NCBI GenBank assembly: GCA_015063305.1
Contig: SVUJ01000002.1
Location: 1-64,000 of the forward strand
Source of the DNA: Oscillospiraceae bacterium
Lineage (GTDB): Bacteria; Bacillota; Clostridia; Oscillospirales; CAG-272
DNA length: 64,000 bases
Reading direction: 5' to 3'
A program made the position numbers and the translations under genes. A model generated the notes under the pieces. It saw nothing but the letters and a program-made list of their open reading frames with translations. It had not been told where the DNA came from and did not search any database. Shown here one piece after another: positions 33,189 to 40,616 of this stretch. Position 1 is the first letter of the stretch, and each line of letters opens with the position of its first letter.

Positions 33189-33827
33189 ATGAAATATACA
33201 CATATAATTTGGGATTTTAACGGAACGTTGTTTGACGACGTTGATGCGGGTATCGCATCGGTAAACAAGATGCTCTGCGAGAGAGGTCTTAGTACGATTT
33301 CGAATAAAGATGAGTACCGAGAGGTATTCAAGTTTCCGATAATAAATTATTATCGGGATCTGGGATTTGATTTCGAGAGTGAGCCCTATGAGGTGTTAGC
33401 GCCGATATGGGTGGAGCTTTATAATGAAAACAGCAAGAGCTCAACTCTTTGTCCGAACGCGCTTGAGCTTCTCGAATATTTTAAAGAGAAAAATATTCCT
33501 CAGGTATTGCTCTCGGCGACCGAGCGAAATATGCTTTTGGGGCAGATAGAGGAGCTTGGGATAAGCGGGTATTTTGATGCTGTGCTCGGACTTGACAATA
33601 TCCACGCCTATTCGAAAAAGGATATCGCGATAGAATGGCTGAGAAAGCAAAAGGATATCAAGCCGCTGTTTATCGGTGACACCGAGCACGACGCTCAGGT
33701 AGCAAGGGCGGTGTGCGCGGATTGCATACTTGTGGCACAGGGGCATCAGTCAAAAGCCACACTTCTCAAATGCGGATATCCCGTCTATAATGACCTCGGA
33801 GAGGTTATGGAGCTATTGAAACTTTAA
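33189..33827 (+). CDS. HAD-family phosphatase-like protein with D-x-N motif I (212 aa)
   Basis: This has a haloacid-dehalogenase fold with a helical cap. Motif I reads I-I-W-D-F-N-G-T-L-F-D-D, so the second Asp of the usual D-x-D-G-T is Asn. Motif II is LLSATERN, motif III has the Lys of K-K-D-I-A, and motif IV is LFIGDTEHDAQVA. Overall it resembles phosphoglycolate phosphatase-type proteins. The Asn could alter catalysis, although this D-x-N-G-T form is common in clostridial homologues. The gene stands alone between two terminators. Confidence 0.85.
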   Translation: MKYTHIIWDFNGTLFDDVDAGIASVNKMLCERGLSTISNKDEYREVFKFPIINYYRDLGFDFESEPYEVLAPIWVELYNENSKSSTLCPNALELLEYFKEKNIPQVLLSATERNMLLGQIEELGISGYFDAVLGLDNIHAYSKKDIAIEWLRKQKDIKPLFIGDTEHDAQVARAVCADCILVAQGHQSKATLLKCGYPVYNDLGEVMELLKL

Positions 33828-33834
33828 AAAACAA

Positions 33835-33872
33835 ATCACCCGAACACGTAAAATGTGTTCGGGTGATCTTAT
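33835..33872. terminator. Bidirectional terminator between HAD and lysC genes
   Basis: ATCACCCGAACAC / GTGTTCGGGTGAT, a 13-bp perfect stem followed by CTTATTTATAT. The opposite strand is followed by TTTGTTTTTTAAAG. Confidence 0.88.
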
Positions 33873-33878
33873 TTATAT

Positions 33879-35192
33879 CTATTTTACAAATTCCTCGTAT
33901 ATAGCGGCGAGAGCCTTTTCGAAGTCGTGCTCCTCGATGCCGACGATAATAGATATCTCGCTTGAGCCCTGGTCTATCATCTTGATGTTTATTCCCGCGT
34001 TGGATATAGAGTCAAATACTCTTGCCGCTGTACCCTTTGCCTTGACCATTCCGCGTCCGACGATAGCGATAAGTGCAAGTCCGTCCTCAACTACGACCGA
34101 GTCTGCCTTCACGTTTCTTGCAAGTGTATTGAGCAGCTTTTCCTTGCGGTCCTCGATAGAAGAGGTGGAAAGAACGATACTCATATTGTCTATTCCCGAG
34201 GGAAGGTGCTCGAAGGATATCTCGTTGTCCTCAAGGACCTCAAGAACCTTTCTTCCAAAGCCTATCTCGGCGTTCATCATATCCTTTTCGATAGTGATTA
34301 CCGAGAAGCCCTTCTTACCCGCAATACCCGTTATGACCTTTTCGGTATCATACTCGGTGCTGCTTGCAACTATCATAGTTCCCGCATCCTCGGGAGCGTT
34401 GGTGTTTTTGATGTTTATCGGGATATTCGCGTATCTTACGGGGAATATAGCGTCCTCGTGAAGAACGGTAGCGCCCATGTAGGAAAGCTCACGGAGCTCA
34501 CGGTAGGTTATGGTGTTGATAGCGCAGGGGTTTTCAACTATTCTCGGGTCTGCCATCATAAAGCCCGAAACGTCTGTCCAGTTCTCGTAGAGGTCGGCGT
34601 TTGCCGCACGTGCAACTATAGAACCTGTTATATCAGAACCGCCTCTTGAGAAGGTCTTGATAGTTCCGTTGGGCATAACGCCGTAAAATCCGGGGATAAC
34701 GGCATGCTTATGCTTGAGAAGCTCCTGTGACATGACCTTGTTTGTAAGCTCCTCGTCGAAAGAACCGTTTTCCTTGAAGAATATAACGTTTTCGGCGTCG
34801 ATGAAGTCGTATTTGAGATATTTCGCGAGTATAAGACCGTTGAGATACTCTCCGCGGCTTGCCGCAAAGTCGCGTCCCGAGCGGTGCTGGAGCGCGTTCT
34901 TTATGTATTCGAGCTCGCCGCTGATATCGAAATCAATTCCAAGCTCCTCGATTATTCCGTTATATCTTGCAACTATCTGCTTATAGTACTCGTCGATGTT
35001 CTCCTGCTTCTTGACCATATTGTAACAGTTATAAAGCATATCTGTTACCTTTGTGTCCTCCTTGAAGCGCTTACCGGGGGCAGAGGGAACGACGTATTTG
35101 CGCGCGGGGTCTGCCTTGATTATGCTTGCAACCTGTCTGAAATGCTCGGCATCTGCGAGTGAGCTTCCGCCAAATTTAACTACTTTTATCAT
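33879..35192 (-). CDS. lysC: Aspartate kinase (437 aa)
   Basis: This enzyme phosphorylates L-aspartate, the first step to lysine, threonine, methionine and diaminopimelate. The N-terminal kinase signature is KVVKFGGSSLADAEHF, then FSRGGSDITGSIVARAANADLYENWTDV and a TTYRELRELSYMGATVLHEDA-like segment (ITYRELRELSYMGATVLHEDAI). Two ACT domains follow (about 300-437: GKKGFSVITIEKDMMN and LALIAIVGRGM), the allosteric site for lysine or threonine. ATG 35192 has GGAGAG upstream; the longer frame to 35240 extends past the ribosome binding site. Confidence 0.95.
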   Translation of the reverse strand: MIKVVKFGGSSLADAEHFRQVASIIKADPARKYVVPSAPGKRFKEDTKVTDMLYNCYNMVKKQENIDEYYKQIVARYNGIIEELGIDFDISGELEYIKNALQHRSGRDFAASRGEYLNGLILAKYLKYDFIDAENVIFFKENGSFDEELTNKVMSQELLKHKHAVIPGFYGVMPNGTIKTFSRGGSDITGSIVARAANADLYENWTDVSGFMMADPRIVENPCAINTITYRELRELSYMGATVLHEDAIFPVRYANIPINIKNTNAPEDAGTMIVASSTEYDTEKVITGIAGKKGFSVITIEKDMMNAEIGFGRKVLEVLEDNEISFEHLPSGIDNMSIVLSTSSIEDRKEKLLNTLARNVKADSVVVEDGLALIAIVGRGMVKAKGTAARVFDSISNAGINIKMIDQGSSEISIIVGIEEHDFEKALAAIYEEFVK

Positions 35193-35241
35193 ATTAACTC
35201 TCCAAAAGAATATTGATGGCAAAATAAGTGTGCCTTTCAAT

Positions 35242-35270
35242 ATTATATTTATATTTTACCGTTTTGTCAA
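35242..35270 (-). promoter_or_regulatory. SigA-type promoter of lysC
   Basis: On the minus strand TTGACA (35270-35265), a 17-bp spacer and TATAAT (35247-35242), about 50 bases upstream. The leader is too short for a riboswitch. Confidence 0.78.
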
Positions 35271-35315
35271 TCTATTTTTGATATTTTATACGTATATACC
35301 CACAAAGACAGGCTT

Positions 35316-37298
35316 TTAGTTGATATTATTGGTGCATTTGTCCTTATCTGAATTATCCTCTATATATCTCTTTGCCTGAGTTGAGAAGAGCTCATAATAT
35401 TTGCCCTTTTTAGCCATAAGGGTTTTATGGTCGCCCTCTTCGACTATCCTTCCGTATTCCAAAACAACTATCTTTGAGGCGATAGTGGCGCTCGAGAGCC
35501 TATGAGAAACGAATATTGTTGTTTTGCCCTCGCGCAGACGGTCGAACTGATCGAATATTTCCTGCTCTGCGATCGCATCAAGAGATGCGGTAGGCTCGTC
35601 AAGAATGATTATATCCGAATTGCTGTAGAAGGCTCGCGCGATAGAAAGCTTCTGCCACTGACCTATAGAAAGCTCTATTCCGTCGACCTCAAAATACTTC
35701 ATAAGAGCTGTATCATATCCTGCGGGGAGCTTAGAGATATAGTCGTCGGCGTTAGCCTGAAGCGCCGATCTCTTTATGCGCTCCTCGTCGGGCGGGGAGC
35801 TGATATCTCCGAATGAGATATTCTCGGACACCGAAACGGCGTACTTTCCGAAATCCTGAAAGATGATGCCGAAGATGCTGTAAAGCTCCTTGACATCGTA
35901 TTCTCGGATATCCTTGCCGTCAAGAAGTATATAGCCCTCGGTCGGGTCGTAAAGTCTTGTCAGTAGCTTGAGCAGAGTTGTCTTACCCGCGCCGTTGAGT
36001 CCGACCAGGACAAGGGTTTCGCCGGGGCGGATAGTAAGGTTTATGTTGTCAAGCACCTTTCTGTTCGTTTCGGGATAGGAGAAGCTTACATTTACAAACT
36101 CAATGCTGTGGGGGATACCGACTTGCACCCTCTCGGGGGTGTCGGTCTTTGGAACAACGGTCGGACGCTCGTTCATAAACAGTATAAGGTTGTCTATGAA
36201 GAGAGTGCCCTCGTATACACTCGCCGAGATGCTGATAAGTGTTGTAACTGTGGTGGCGATAGAGGTGAGCGCGCCTGTATAGAGCGAATAGTCGCCTATC
36301 TGTATTCCGCCATCAAAGACCTTTATCGCGATGATGGCGAAGAATATGCAGTTAACGACAGATGCCACGAGAGAGGTTATTATCTGGAAAATATTTTCCT
36401 TTAAGATAAGCCCTCTGAGCCCCTTGTAGTATCCCTCGAAGACATTTTCGTATCTTCCGATAAGCTCGTCGGACAGACCGAACATTCTTATCTCCTTCAC
36501 CATATCCTTGTTTACCATAAGCGAGGAGTAATAATTCATCTGTCTTCTGTCCTTGGAGCGATGGCGCATATATCTGAAATTTTTTCTTCTGTAGGAGAAA
36601 TTGATTATAGCCGACGGCACGGACACCAATAGCATAACTATCGCCATCCACCACATATCGGGCGCTGTGGCGAGAATTATGATATAGCTTACAAGGCTTA
36701 TAAGCGTACTTATCGTGTCAAAGGTAGAGGAGAGAACTCCTATGGGTCTTACGCCCGCCTCTCTGTCTGCGTTCTCAAGACGCTCATAAAACTCGGGCAT
36801 ATCAAAGGAAGCGAGATCCACTTCCTTTGCCTTTTGCATTATCTTTACCTTTACCTGCCTTACGACCTTCTCGCCTGCAATTCTTATGACCGCACTGTTG
36901 ATGCGCGACACAAGCTGATTGAGTATTCTGTAGGCAAAGTAGAATATCAGCAAAAACATCACCATAGAGCCCCAGAACACGGCGGTGTAAGCCGTTCCGC
37001 TGAGCTCTGCGGCAACGCGGTTGGATATCACACTCTGCAGCTCATTGAGGATATCCTTTGATATGATAGAGCCTATAACGGGCAAAAAGCCCTTGAACAG
37101 AGCGATGACCATAAGCGATATGAGTATCCATTTTCCGGTTTCCCATACCAGACCGAAGATATACGAGAGCCTCGTGAAGAACCCACCGAGAAGATCCTTT
37201 AGAAATCTTGGCAGATCCTTTACAGATTTTGGCGGTGGGACTTTTTTCTTGAGCTTGTCCGAAGCTCCGGGGGGACCGCCCCAAAATCCGGGTCCCAT
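35316..37298 (-). CDS. ABC exporter: fused TM and ATP-binding half-transporter (660 aa)
   Basis: The N-terminus is Gly/Pro-rich and basic (GPGFWGGPPGASDKLKKKVPP). Six TM helices span residues 55-370. The C-terminal nucleotide-binding domain has VGLNGAGKTTLLKLL (Walker A), ELSIGQWQKLSIARAF (signature), DIIILDEPTASLD (Walker B) and IFVSHRLSS (H-loop). It should act as a dimer exporting lipids, peptides or drugs. The S-I-G-Q-W-Q-K signature is common in peptide and multidrug exporters. It begins one base after the hinT stop, so it is co-translated with hinT. The substrate is unknown. Confidence 0.92.
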   Translation of the reverse strand: MGPGFWGGPPGASDKLKKKVPPPKSVKDLPRFLKDLLGGFFTRLSYIFGLVWETGKWILISLMVIALFKGFLPVIGSIISKDILNELQSVISNRVAAELSGTAYTAVFWGSMVMFLLIFYFAYRILNQLVSRINSAVIRIAGEKVVRQVKVKIMQKAKEVDLASFDMPEFYERLENADREAGVRPIGVLSSTFDTISTLISLVSYIIILATAPDMWWMAIVMLLVSVPSAIINFSYRRKNFRYMRHRSKDRRQMNYYSSLMVNKDMVKEIRMFGLSDELIGRYENVFEGYYKGLRGLILKENIFQIITSLVASVVNCIFFAIIAIKVFDGGIQIGDYSLYTGALTSIATTVTTLISISASVYEGTLFIDNLILFMNERPTVVPKTDTPERVQVGIPHSIEFVNVSFSYPETNRKVLDNINLTIRPGETLVLVGLNGAGKTTLLKLLTRLYDPTEGYILLDGKDIREYDVKELYSIFGIIFQDFGKYAVSVSENISFGDISSPPDEERIKRSALQANADDYISKLPAGYDTALMKYFEVDGIELSIGQWQKLSIARAFYSNSDIIILDEPTASLDAIAEQEIFDQFDRLREGKTTIFVSHRLSSATIASKIVVLEYGRIVEEGDHKTLMAKKGKYYELFSTQAKRYIEDNSDKDKCTNNIN

Positions 37299-37299
37299 A

Positions 37300-37638
37300 T
37301 CAGCCCATATTCTCGGGTAGCTTGCGTCCGCCCATTATGTGAAAGTGAAGGTGCTTTACTGTCTGACAAGCATCGTCACCGCAGTTTGTGATAACTCTGT
37401 ATCCGTTCTTAAGTCCTGCCTCTGCCGCTATTTTCGGTATAGCTTCAAATATCTTAGCCACGTATACGCTGTTTTCTGCGTTTATCATATCGGTGCAGCA
37501 GATATGCTCCTTGGGAACTACCAGGATATGAGTGGGCGCTTGGGGATTTATATCGTGAAAAGCGTAGCAATAGCTATCCTCATACGCCTTTTTTGAGGGA
37601 ATCTCGCCCTTGATTATTTTGCAGAAAATGCAGTCCAT
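37300..37638 (-). CDS. hinT: HIT-family nucleoside phosphoramidase-like protein
   Basis: This is a purine nucleoside phosphoramidate hydrolase of the HinT group. It begins C-I-F-C-K-I-I-K-G-E-I-P-S and has the F-H-D-I-N-P-Q-A-P-T-H-I-L-V-V-P-K segment. The catalytic histidine triad is H-L-H-F-H-I-M-G-G (about residue 98). Length (112 aa) is typical. It has its own promoter (37680-37708), a GGAG site upstream, and runs directly into the ABC exporter gene. Confidence 0.96.
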   Translation of the reverse strand: MDCIFCKIIKGEIPSKKAYEDSYCYAFHDINPQAPTHILVVPKEHICCTDMINAENSVYVAKIFEAIPKIAAEAGLKNGYRVITNCGDDACQTVKHLHFHIMGGRKLPENMG

Positions 37639-37639
37639 A

Positions 37640-37668
37640 TTGAAATCTCCTTTTGTTTATGATATAAT
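37640..37668 (+). promoter_or_regulatory. SigA-type promoter of the FkbM methyltransferase
   Basis: TTGAAA (37640-37645), a 17-bp spacer and TATAAT (37663-37668). It overlaps the ribosome binding site region of the divergent hinT. Confidence 0.78.
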
Positions 37669-37679
37669 CTAATAGATAA

Positions 37680-37708
37680 ATTTTAACACAACACAAAATA
37701 AAAGTCAA
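37680..37708 (-). promoter_or_regulatory. SigA-type promoter of hinT-ABC exporter
   Basis: On the minus strand TTGACT (37708-37703), a 17-bp spacer and TAAAAT (37685-37680). The two divergent transcripts overlap by a few dozen bases. Confidence 0.7.
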
Positions 37709-37717
37709 GGTGACATT

Positions 37718-38782
37718 ATGAATTTGAAAATAGACACAGACATATGGACATATCTTGCCGACAGTGAAAAGAAGATAGTTATGTACGGCATGGGTAACGG
37801 GGCGGACAAGATACTTGCGGTATGCGAGAAAAAGCGAATAGAGGTCTGCGATTTCTTTGCAAGCGACGGCTTTGTGCGCGGCCACTCGTTTCACGGCAAA
37901 AGGGTACTGTCCTACTCGGAGGTCAAGGAGAAATACGGAGCGGAAAATATTATCGTTCTGCTCTCGTTCGCCTCGTCGCTTGGGGACGTGATAGAAAATA
38001 TTTTGCGTATCGCATCGGAATGTGAGCTTTACGCGCCCGATGTGCCCGTGTTCGGGGAAAATCTCTTTGATATGGAGTTTTATCTGAAAAATAAGGAGCT
38101 TTTTGAAGAGGCTTACGGTATGCTCGCTGATGATGAATCGAGGCGGATATTTGAGAACACCGTGGCGTATAAGCTGACGGGAAGGATAGACTGCCTTGAA
38201 GCGGCGGTCAACGAGAAGGACGAGGTCTACCGTGAGCTGCTCGGAGCCGAGGATATAAAAGTCGCCGCCGATCTTGGCGCTTATAACGGCGATACCGTCA
38301 GGGAGCTTGCCGCGTACGCGCCGAGCCTCGAGAGGGTGATAGCCTTTGAACCCGACAGGAGAAATTTCAAGAAGCTCTCGCTTTACGCCGAGCAGGAGGA
38401 AAGATTTTCGGTCGAGCCGCTCAACGCGGCGGCGTGGGAGGGAGAGGAGCTCCTTGAGTTTGACGCGGGAGGAAACAGAAACTCGAACGTGTCGCATACC
38501 GCCAAGAGCGTGGGGATAAGAGGAACTTCGCTTGACGCTGCGGTGCAAGGCAAGGTCGATTATATTAAGTATGACGTCGAGGGCTCGGAGAGAGAGGCGC
38601 TTCTCGGCTCACGGCAGACTATAGGGAAATATTCACCAAAGCTTTTGGTGTCGGTATACCACAGAAGCGAGGATCTTTTCGCGCTTGTGCAGCTCGTTCA
38701 CGAGTTGAATCCCAATTACAGACTTTATCTTCGCAGATACAGATATATCCCCGCGTGGGATCTCAATCTTATTTGTATTTGA
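37718..38782 (+). CDS. FkbM-family SAM-dependent methyltransferase (354 aa)
   Basis: The N-terminal about 130 residues form a small Rossmann-like domain (KIVMYGMGNGADKILAVC...VCDFFASDGFVRG) frequent in front of FkbM domains in Clostridia. The C-terminal FkbM domain has VAADLGAYNGDTVREL (SAM-binding Gly-rich loop), RVIAFEPDRRNFKKL, TSLDAAVQGKVDYIKYDVEGSEREAL and a terminal YRLYLRRYRYIPAWD. FkbM enzymes O-methylate sugars or small molecules; the substrate here is unknown. The gene is monocistronic and has its own promoter. Confidence 0.9.
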   Translation: MNLKIDTDIWTYLADSEKKIVMYGMGNGADKILAVCEKKRIEVCDFFASDGFVRGHSFHGKRVLSYSEVKEKYGAENIIVLLSFASSLGDVIENILRIASECELYAPDVPVFGENLFDMEFYLKNKELFEEAYGMLADDESRRIFENTVAYKLTGRIDCLEAAVNEKDEVYRELLGAEDIKVAADLGAYNGDTVRELAAYAPSLERVIAFEPDRRNFKKLSLYAEQEERFSVEPLNAAAWEGEELLEFDAGGNRNSNVSHTAKSVGIRGTSLDAAVQGKVDYIKYDVEGSEREALLGSRQTIGKYSPKLLVSVYHRSEDLFALVQLVHELNPNYRLYLRRYRYIPAWDLNLICI

Positions 38783-38789
38783 TAGGGTG

Positions 38790-38818
38790 TTGATTTTAGA
38801 AAATAAATGTGTTATACT
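38790..38818 (+). promoter_or_regulatory. SigA-type promoter of rbfA-nrnA
   Basis: TTGATT (38790-38795), a 17-bp spacer and TATACT (38813-38818). Confidence 0.68.
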
Positions 38819-38860
38819 AATCTAAGAATATAAACGCCCAGAGGGCACGGAGATAAAATT

Positions 38861-39244
38861 ATGGCTAAATACAGACAGGGAAGAATAAACGACGAGATGC
38901 AAAAGGAGATCGCGGCGATATTGCGCGAGGTCAAAGACCCCAGAGTAAGCGGAGCTTTTGTGAGCGTTACGGGAGTTGAGGCGACCCCCGACCTCAAATT
39001 CGCTAAGGTCTACTACTCGGTATTGTCGGGAGATAAGAAGGAGATAGGCAAGGGACTCAAATCCTCGGCGGGATTTATAAGAGGTCAGCTCGCGCGCAGA
39101 ATGAATCTGAGAATGACCCCCGAGCTTTCCTTCCACGAGGATAATTCTATAGCTTACGGCGCTCATATCTCGAAGATACTTTCGGGTATAGAGATATCCG
39201 AGGAGAGCGATGAGGTCGAGGATAGCGACAACTCTGAGAATTAA
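38861..39244 (+). CDS. rbfA: Ribosome-binding factor A
   Basis: This is a late-stage 30S maturation factor with a KH-like fold, acting near helix 1 of 16S rRNA in cold adaptation. It reads R-I-N-D-E-M-Q-K-E-I-A-A-I-L-R-E-V-K-D-P-R-V at the start, then A-K-V-Y-Y-S-V-L-S-G and L-R-M-T-P-E-L-S-F-H-E-D-N-S. At 127 aa it is normal, with an acidic tail. It is followed 13 bases later by a DHH phosphoesterase, the usual rbfA-nrnA order in Bacillota. The common partners infB and truB are not here. Confidence 0.95.
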   Translation: MAKYRQGRINDEMQKEIAAILREVKDPRVSGAFVSVTGVEATPDLKFAKVYYSVLSGDKKEIGKGLKSSAGFIRGQLARRMNLRMTPELSFHEDNSIAYGAHISKILSGIEISEESDEVEDSDNSEN

Positions 39245-39257
39245 AGAGGTCAAGTAT

Positions 39258-40256
39258 ATGGATTTTAAAAAATTAAGCTTTGACGAGCTTTGTGAGAAGC
39301 TTTGCGAGAATAAAAAGACGCTTATAGTCTATCACGCAAGACCCGATGCCGACGCGATAGGCTCTGCCTTCGCGCTCAAGGATCTGCTTGGCTGTATGGG
39401 TATATTCGCTATCTGCGCTTGTGACGATGAAGTTCCCGAGCGCTTGAGCTTTATGAGCGAGGACGTTCAGGGGGGCACGGTGCTTGATGACGATATGCTT
39501 CTCGGTCACGAGAGGGCGATAAGCGTTGATTCGGCATCTCCCTCTCAGCTTGGAAGGATTTTTGAAAGGCTTCGCAAGGATATCGACATAATGATAGACC
39601 ATCACGGCTCGGGTACGGTGTATGCCGATAATTATATCCGTCCCGAGGCATCTGCCACAGCCGAGATAATAATGGACATAGCGAAATGGTTGCTTGAAAA
39701 AGGGAAGATAGCCTTCATACCGCCAAGAGTTTACAGCTGTATCTACACGGCGATAAGCTCGGATACAGGCTGTTTCAAGTATTCAAACGTCACACCGCAG
39801 ACACATATATATGCCTCGGAGCTTGTGGCGGCGGGAGTTGACGCGGCGGATATCAACCACAGGCTTTTTGAGTCCAAAACCCTCAAGCAGCTCAAGGCTG
39901 AGGGAGAGGCGGCAAGGCGACTTGCGGTCTATGAAAAGGGAAGGATAGCGGCTGTTACATTCCCATATTCATCTAAATTTTCACTCGCGCTTTCAAACGA
40001 AAATCTTGAATCTATAATAGATATACCGCGCTCTCTTGCGGGGGTCGAGGTGGCGTTTGCGGTCAGACAGCCCGAGGATAAGCCCTTTTTCAGGGTGTCT
40101 ATGCGCTCTAACTGTGATTTTGACGTCTCTGCCGTCTGCGTAAGATTTGGCGGCGGCGGACACGTCCGCGCGGCAGGCTGCTCACTTGAAGCGCCAAACG
40201 TGGACGAAGCCGAGAAGAGGATACTTGCGGCAGTGCTTGAAATGATGAAAAAGTAA
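39258..40256 (+). CDS. nrnA: NrnA-like DHH/DHHA1 phosphoesterase (332 aa)
   Basis: This is a bifunctional oligoribonuclease and 3',5'-pAp phosphatase that recycles short RNAs and pAp with manganese. Motifs are YHARPDADAIGSAFAL, SVDSASPSQLG, MIDHHGSG (DHH) and, in the DHHA1 domain, VRFGGGGHVRAAGC. ATG 39258 has AAAGAGGT upstream; the frame reaching back to 39210 lies inside rbfA. Length is family-typical. Confidence 0.93.
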   Translation: MDFKKLSFDELCEKLCENKKTLIVYHARPDADAIGSAFALKDLLGCMGIFAICACDDEVPERLSFMSEDVQGGTVLDDDMLLGHERAISVDSASPSQLGRIFERLRKDIDIMIDHHGSGTVYADNYIRPEASATAEIIMDIAKWLLEKGKIAFIPPRVYSCIYTAISSDTGCFKYSNVTPQTHIYASELVAAGVDAADINHRLFESKTLKQLKAEGEAARRLAVYEKGRIAAVTFPYSSKFSLALSNENLESIIDIPRSLAGVEVAFAVRQPEDKPFFRVSMRSNCDFDVSAVCVRFGGGGHVRAAGCSLEAPNVDEAEKRILAAVLEMMKK

Positions 40257-40265
40257 ATATAAGAT

Positions 40266-40296
40266 CGCAGGACGGAATTAGCCGTCCTGCGTTTTA
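40266..40296 (+). terminator. Intrinsic terminator after nrnA
   Basis: CGCAGGACGG / CCGTCCTGCG with an AATTAG loop, then TTTTATAT. Confidence 0.9.
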
Positions 40297-40310
40297 TATG
40301 TCTACACAAT

Positions 40311-40452
40311 AAAAAAGCCTTCCTCCGGGAGGAAGGTGGCACGACGAAGGAGTGACGGAAGGAGAGCGCGTTACAATAAAATTAATCTAAATTTAAAGTT
40401 GCGCAGGCTCCTTCCACCGCTATGCGGTCCCCCTTCCTCCCGGAGGAAGGCT
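40311..40452. repeat. Palindromic interspersed repeat, type B copy 2
   Basis: The left half has CCTTCCTCCGGGAGGAAGG and a GGCACGACGAAGGAGTGAC segment. The right half from about 40402 is nearly identical to 342-391: CTCCTTCCACCGCTATGCGG, then CCTTCCTCCCGGAGGAAGG. Each end forms a perfect hairpin and the ends are complementary to each other. Confidence 0.85.
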
Positions 40453-40497
40453 ATATATAGAATAACGTCATCCTAACTAAAAAATTTTATAGAATTA

Positions 40498-40526
40498 TTG
40501 ACAGAGAAATTAAAATTTGATATAAT
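40498..40526 (+). promoter_or_regulatory. SigA-type promoter of the ABC/FtsX gene
   Basis: TTGACA (40498-40503), a 17-bp spacer and TATAAT (40521-40526). Both boxes are perfect, with an extended TGA before the -10. Confidence 0.82.
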
Positions 40527-40616
40527 GTCAGCAAGAAAAAGCGGTCAATGGACTTCATAGGCGTGTGCCTACCGAGCCCGTTTGATCGCCTTGATTTTTA
40601 TATGGAGGTATATCCT

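Noticed and set aside
35192..35315. A riboswitch in front of lysC
   Set aside because: Only about 50 bases lie between the promoter and the start codon, too short for a lysine riboswitch, and no conserved words are seen.
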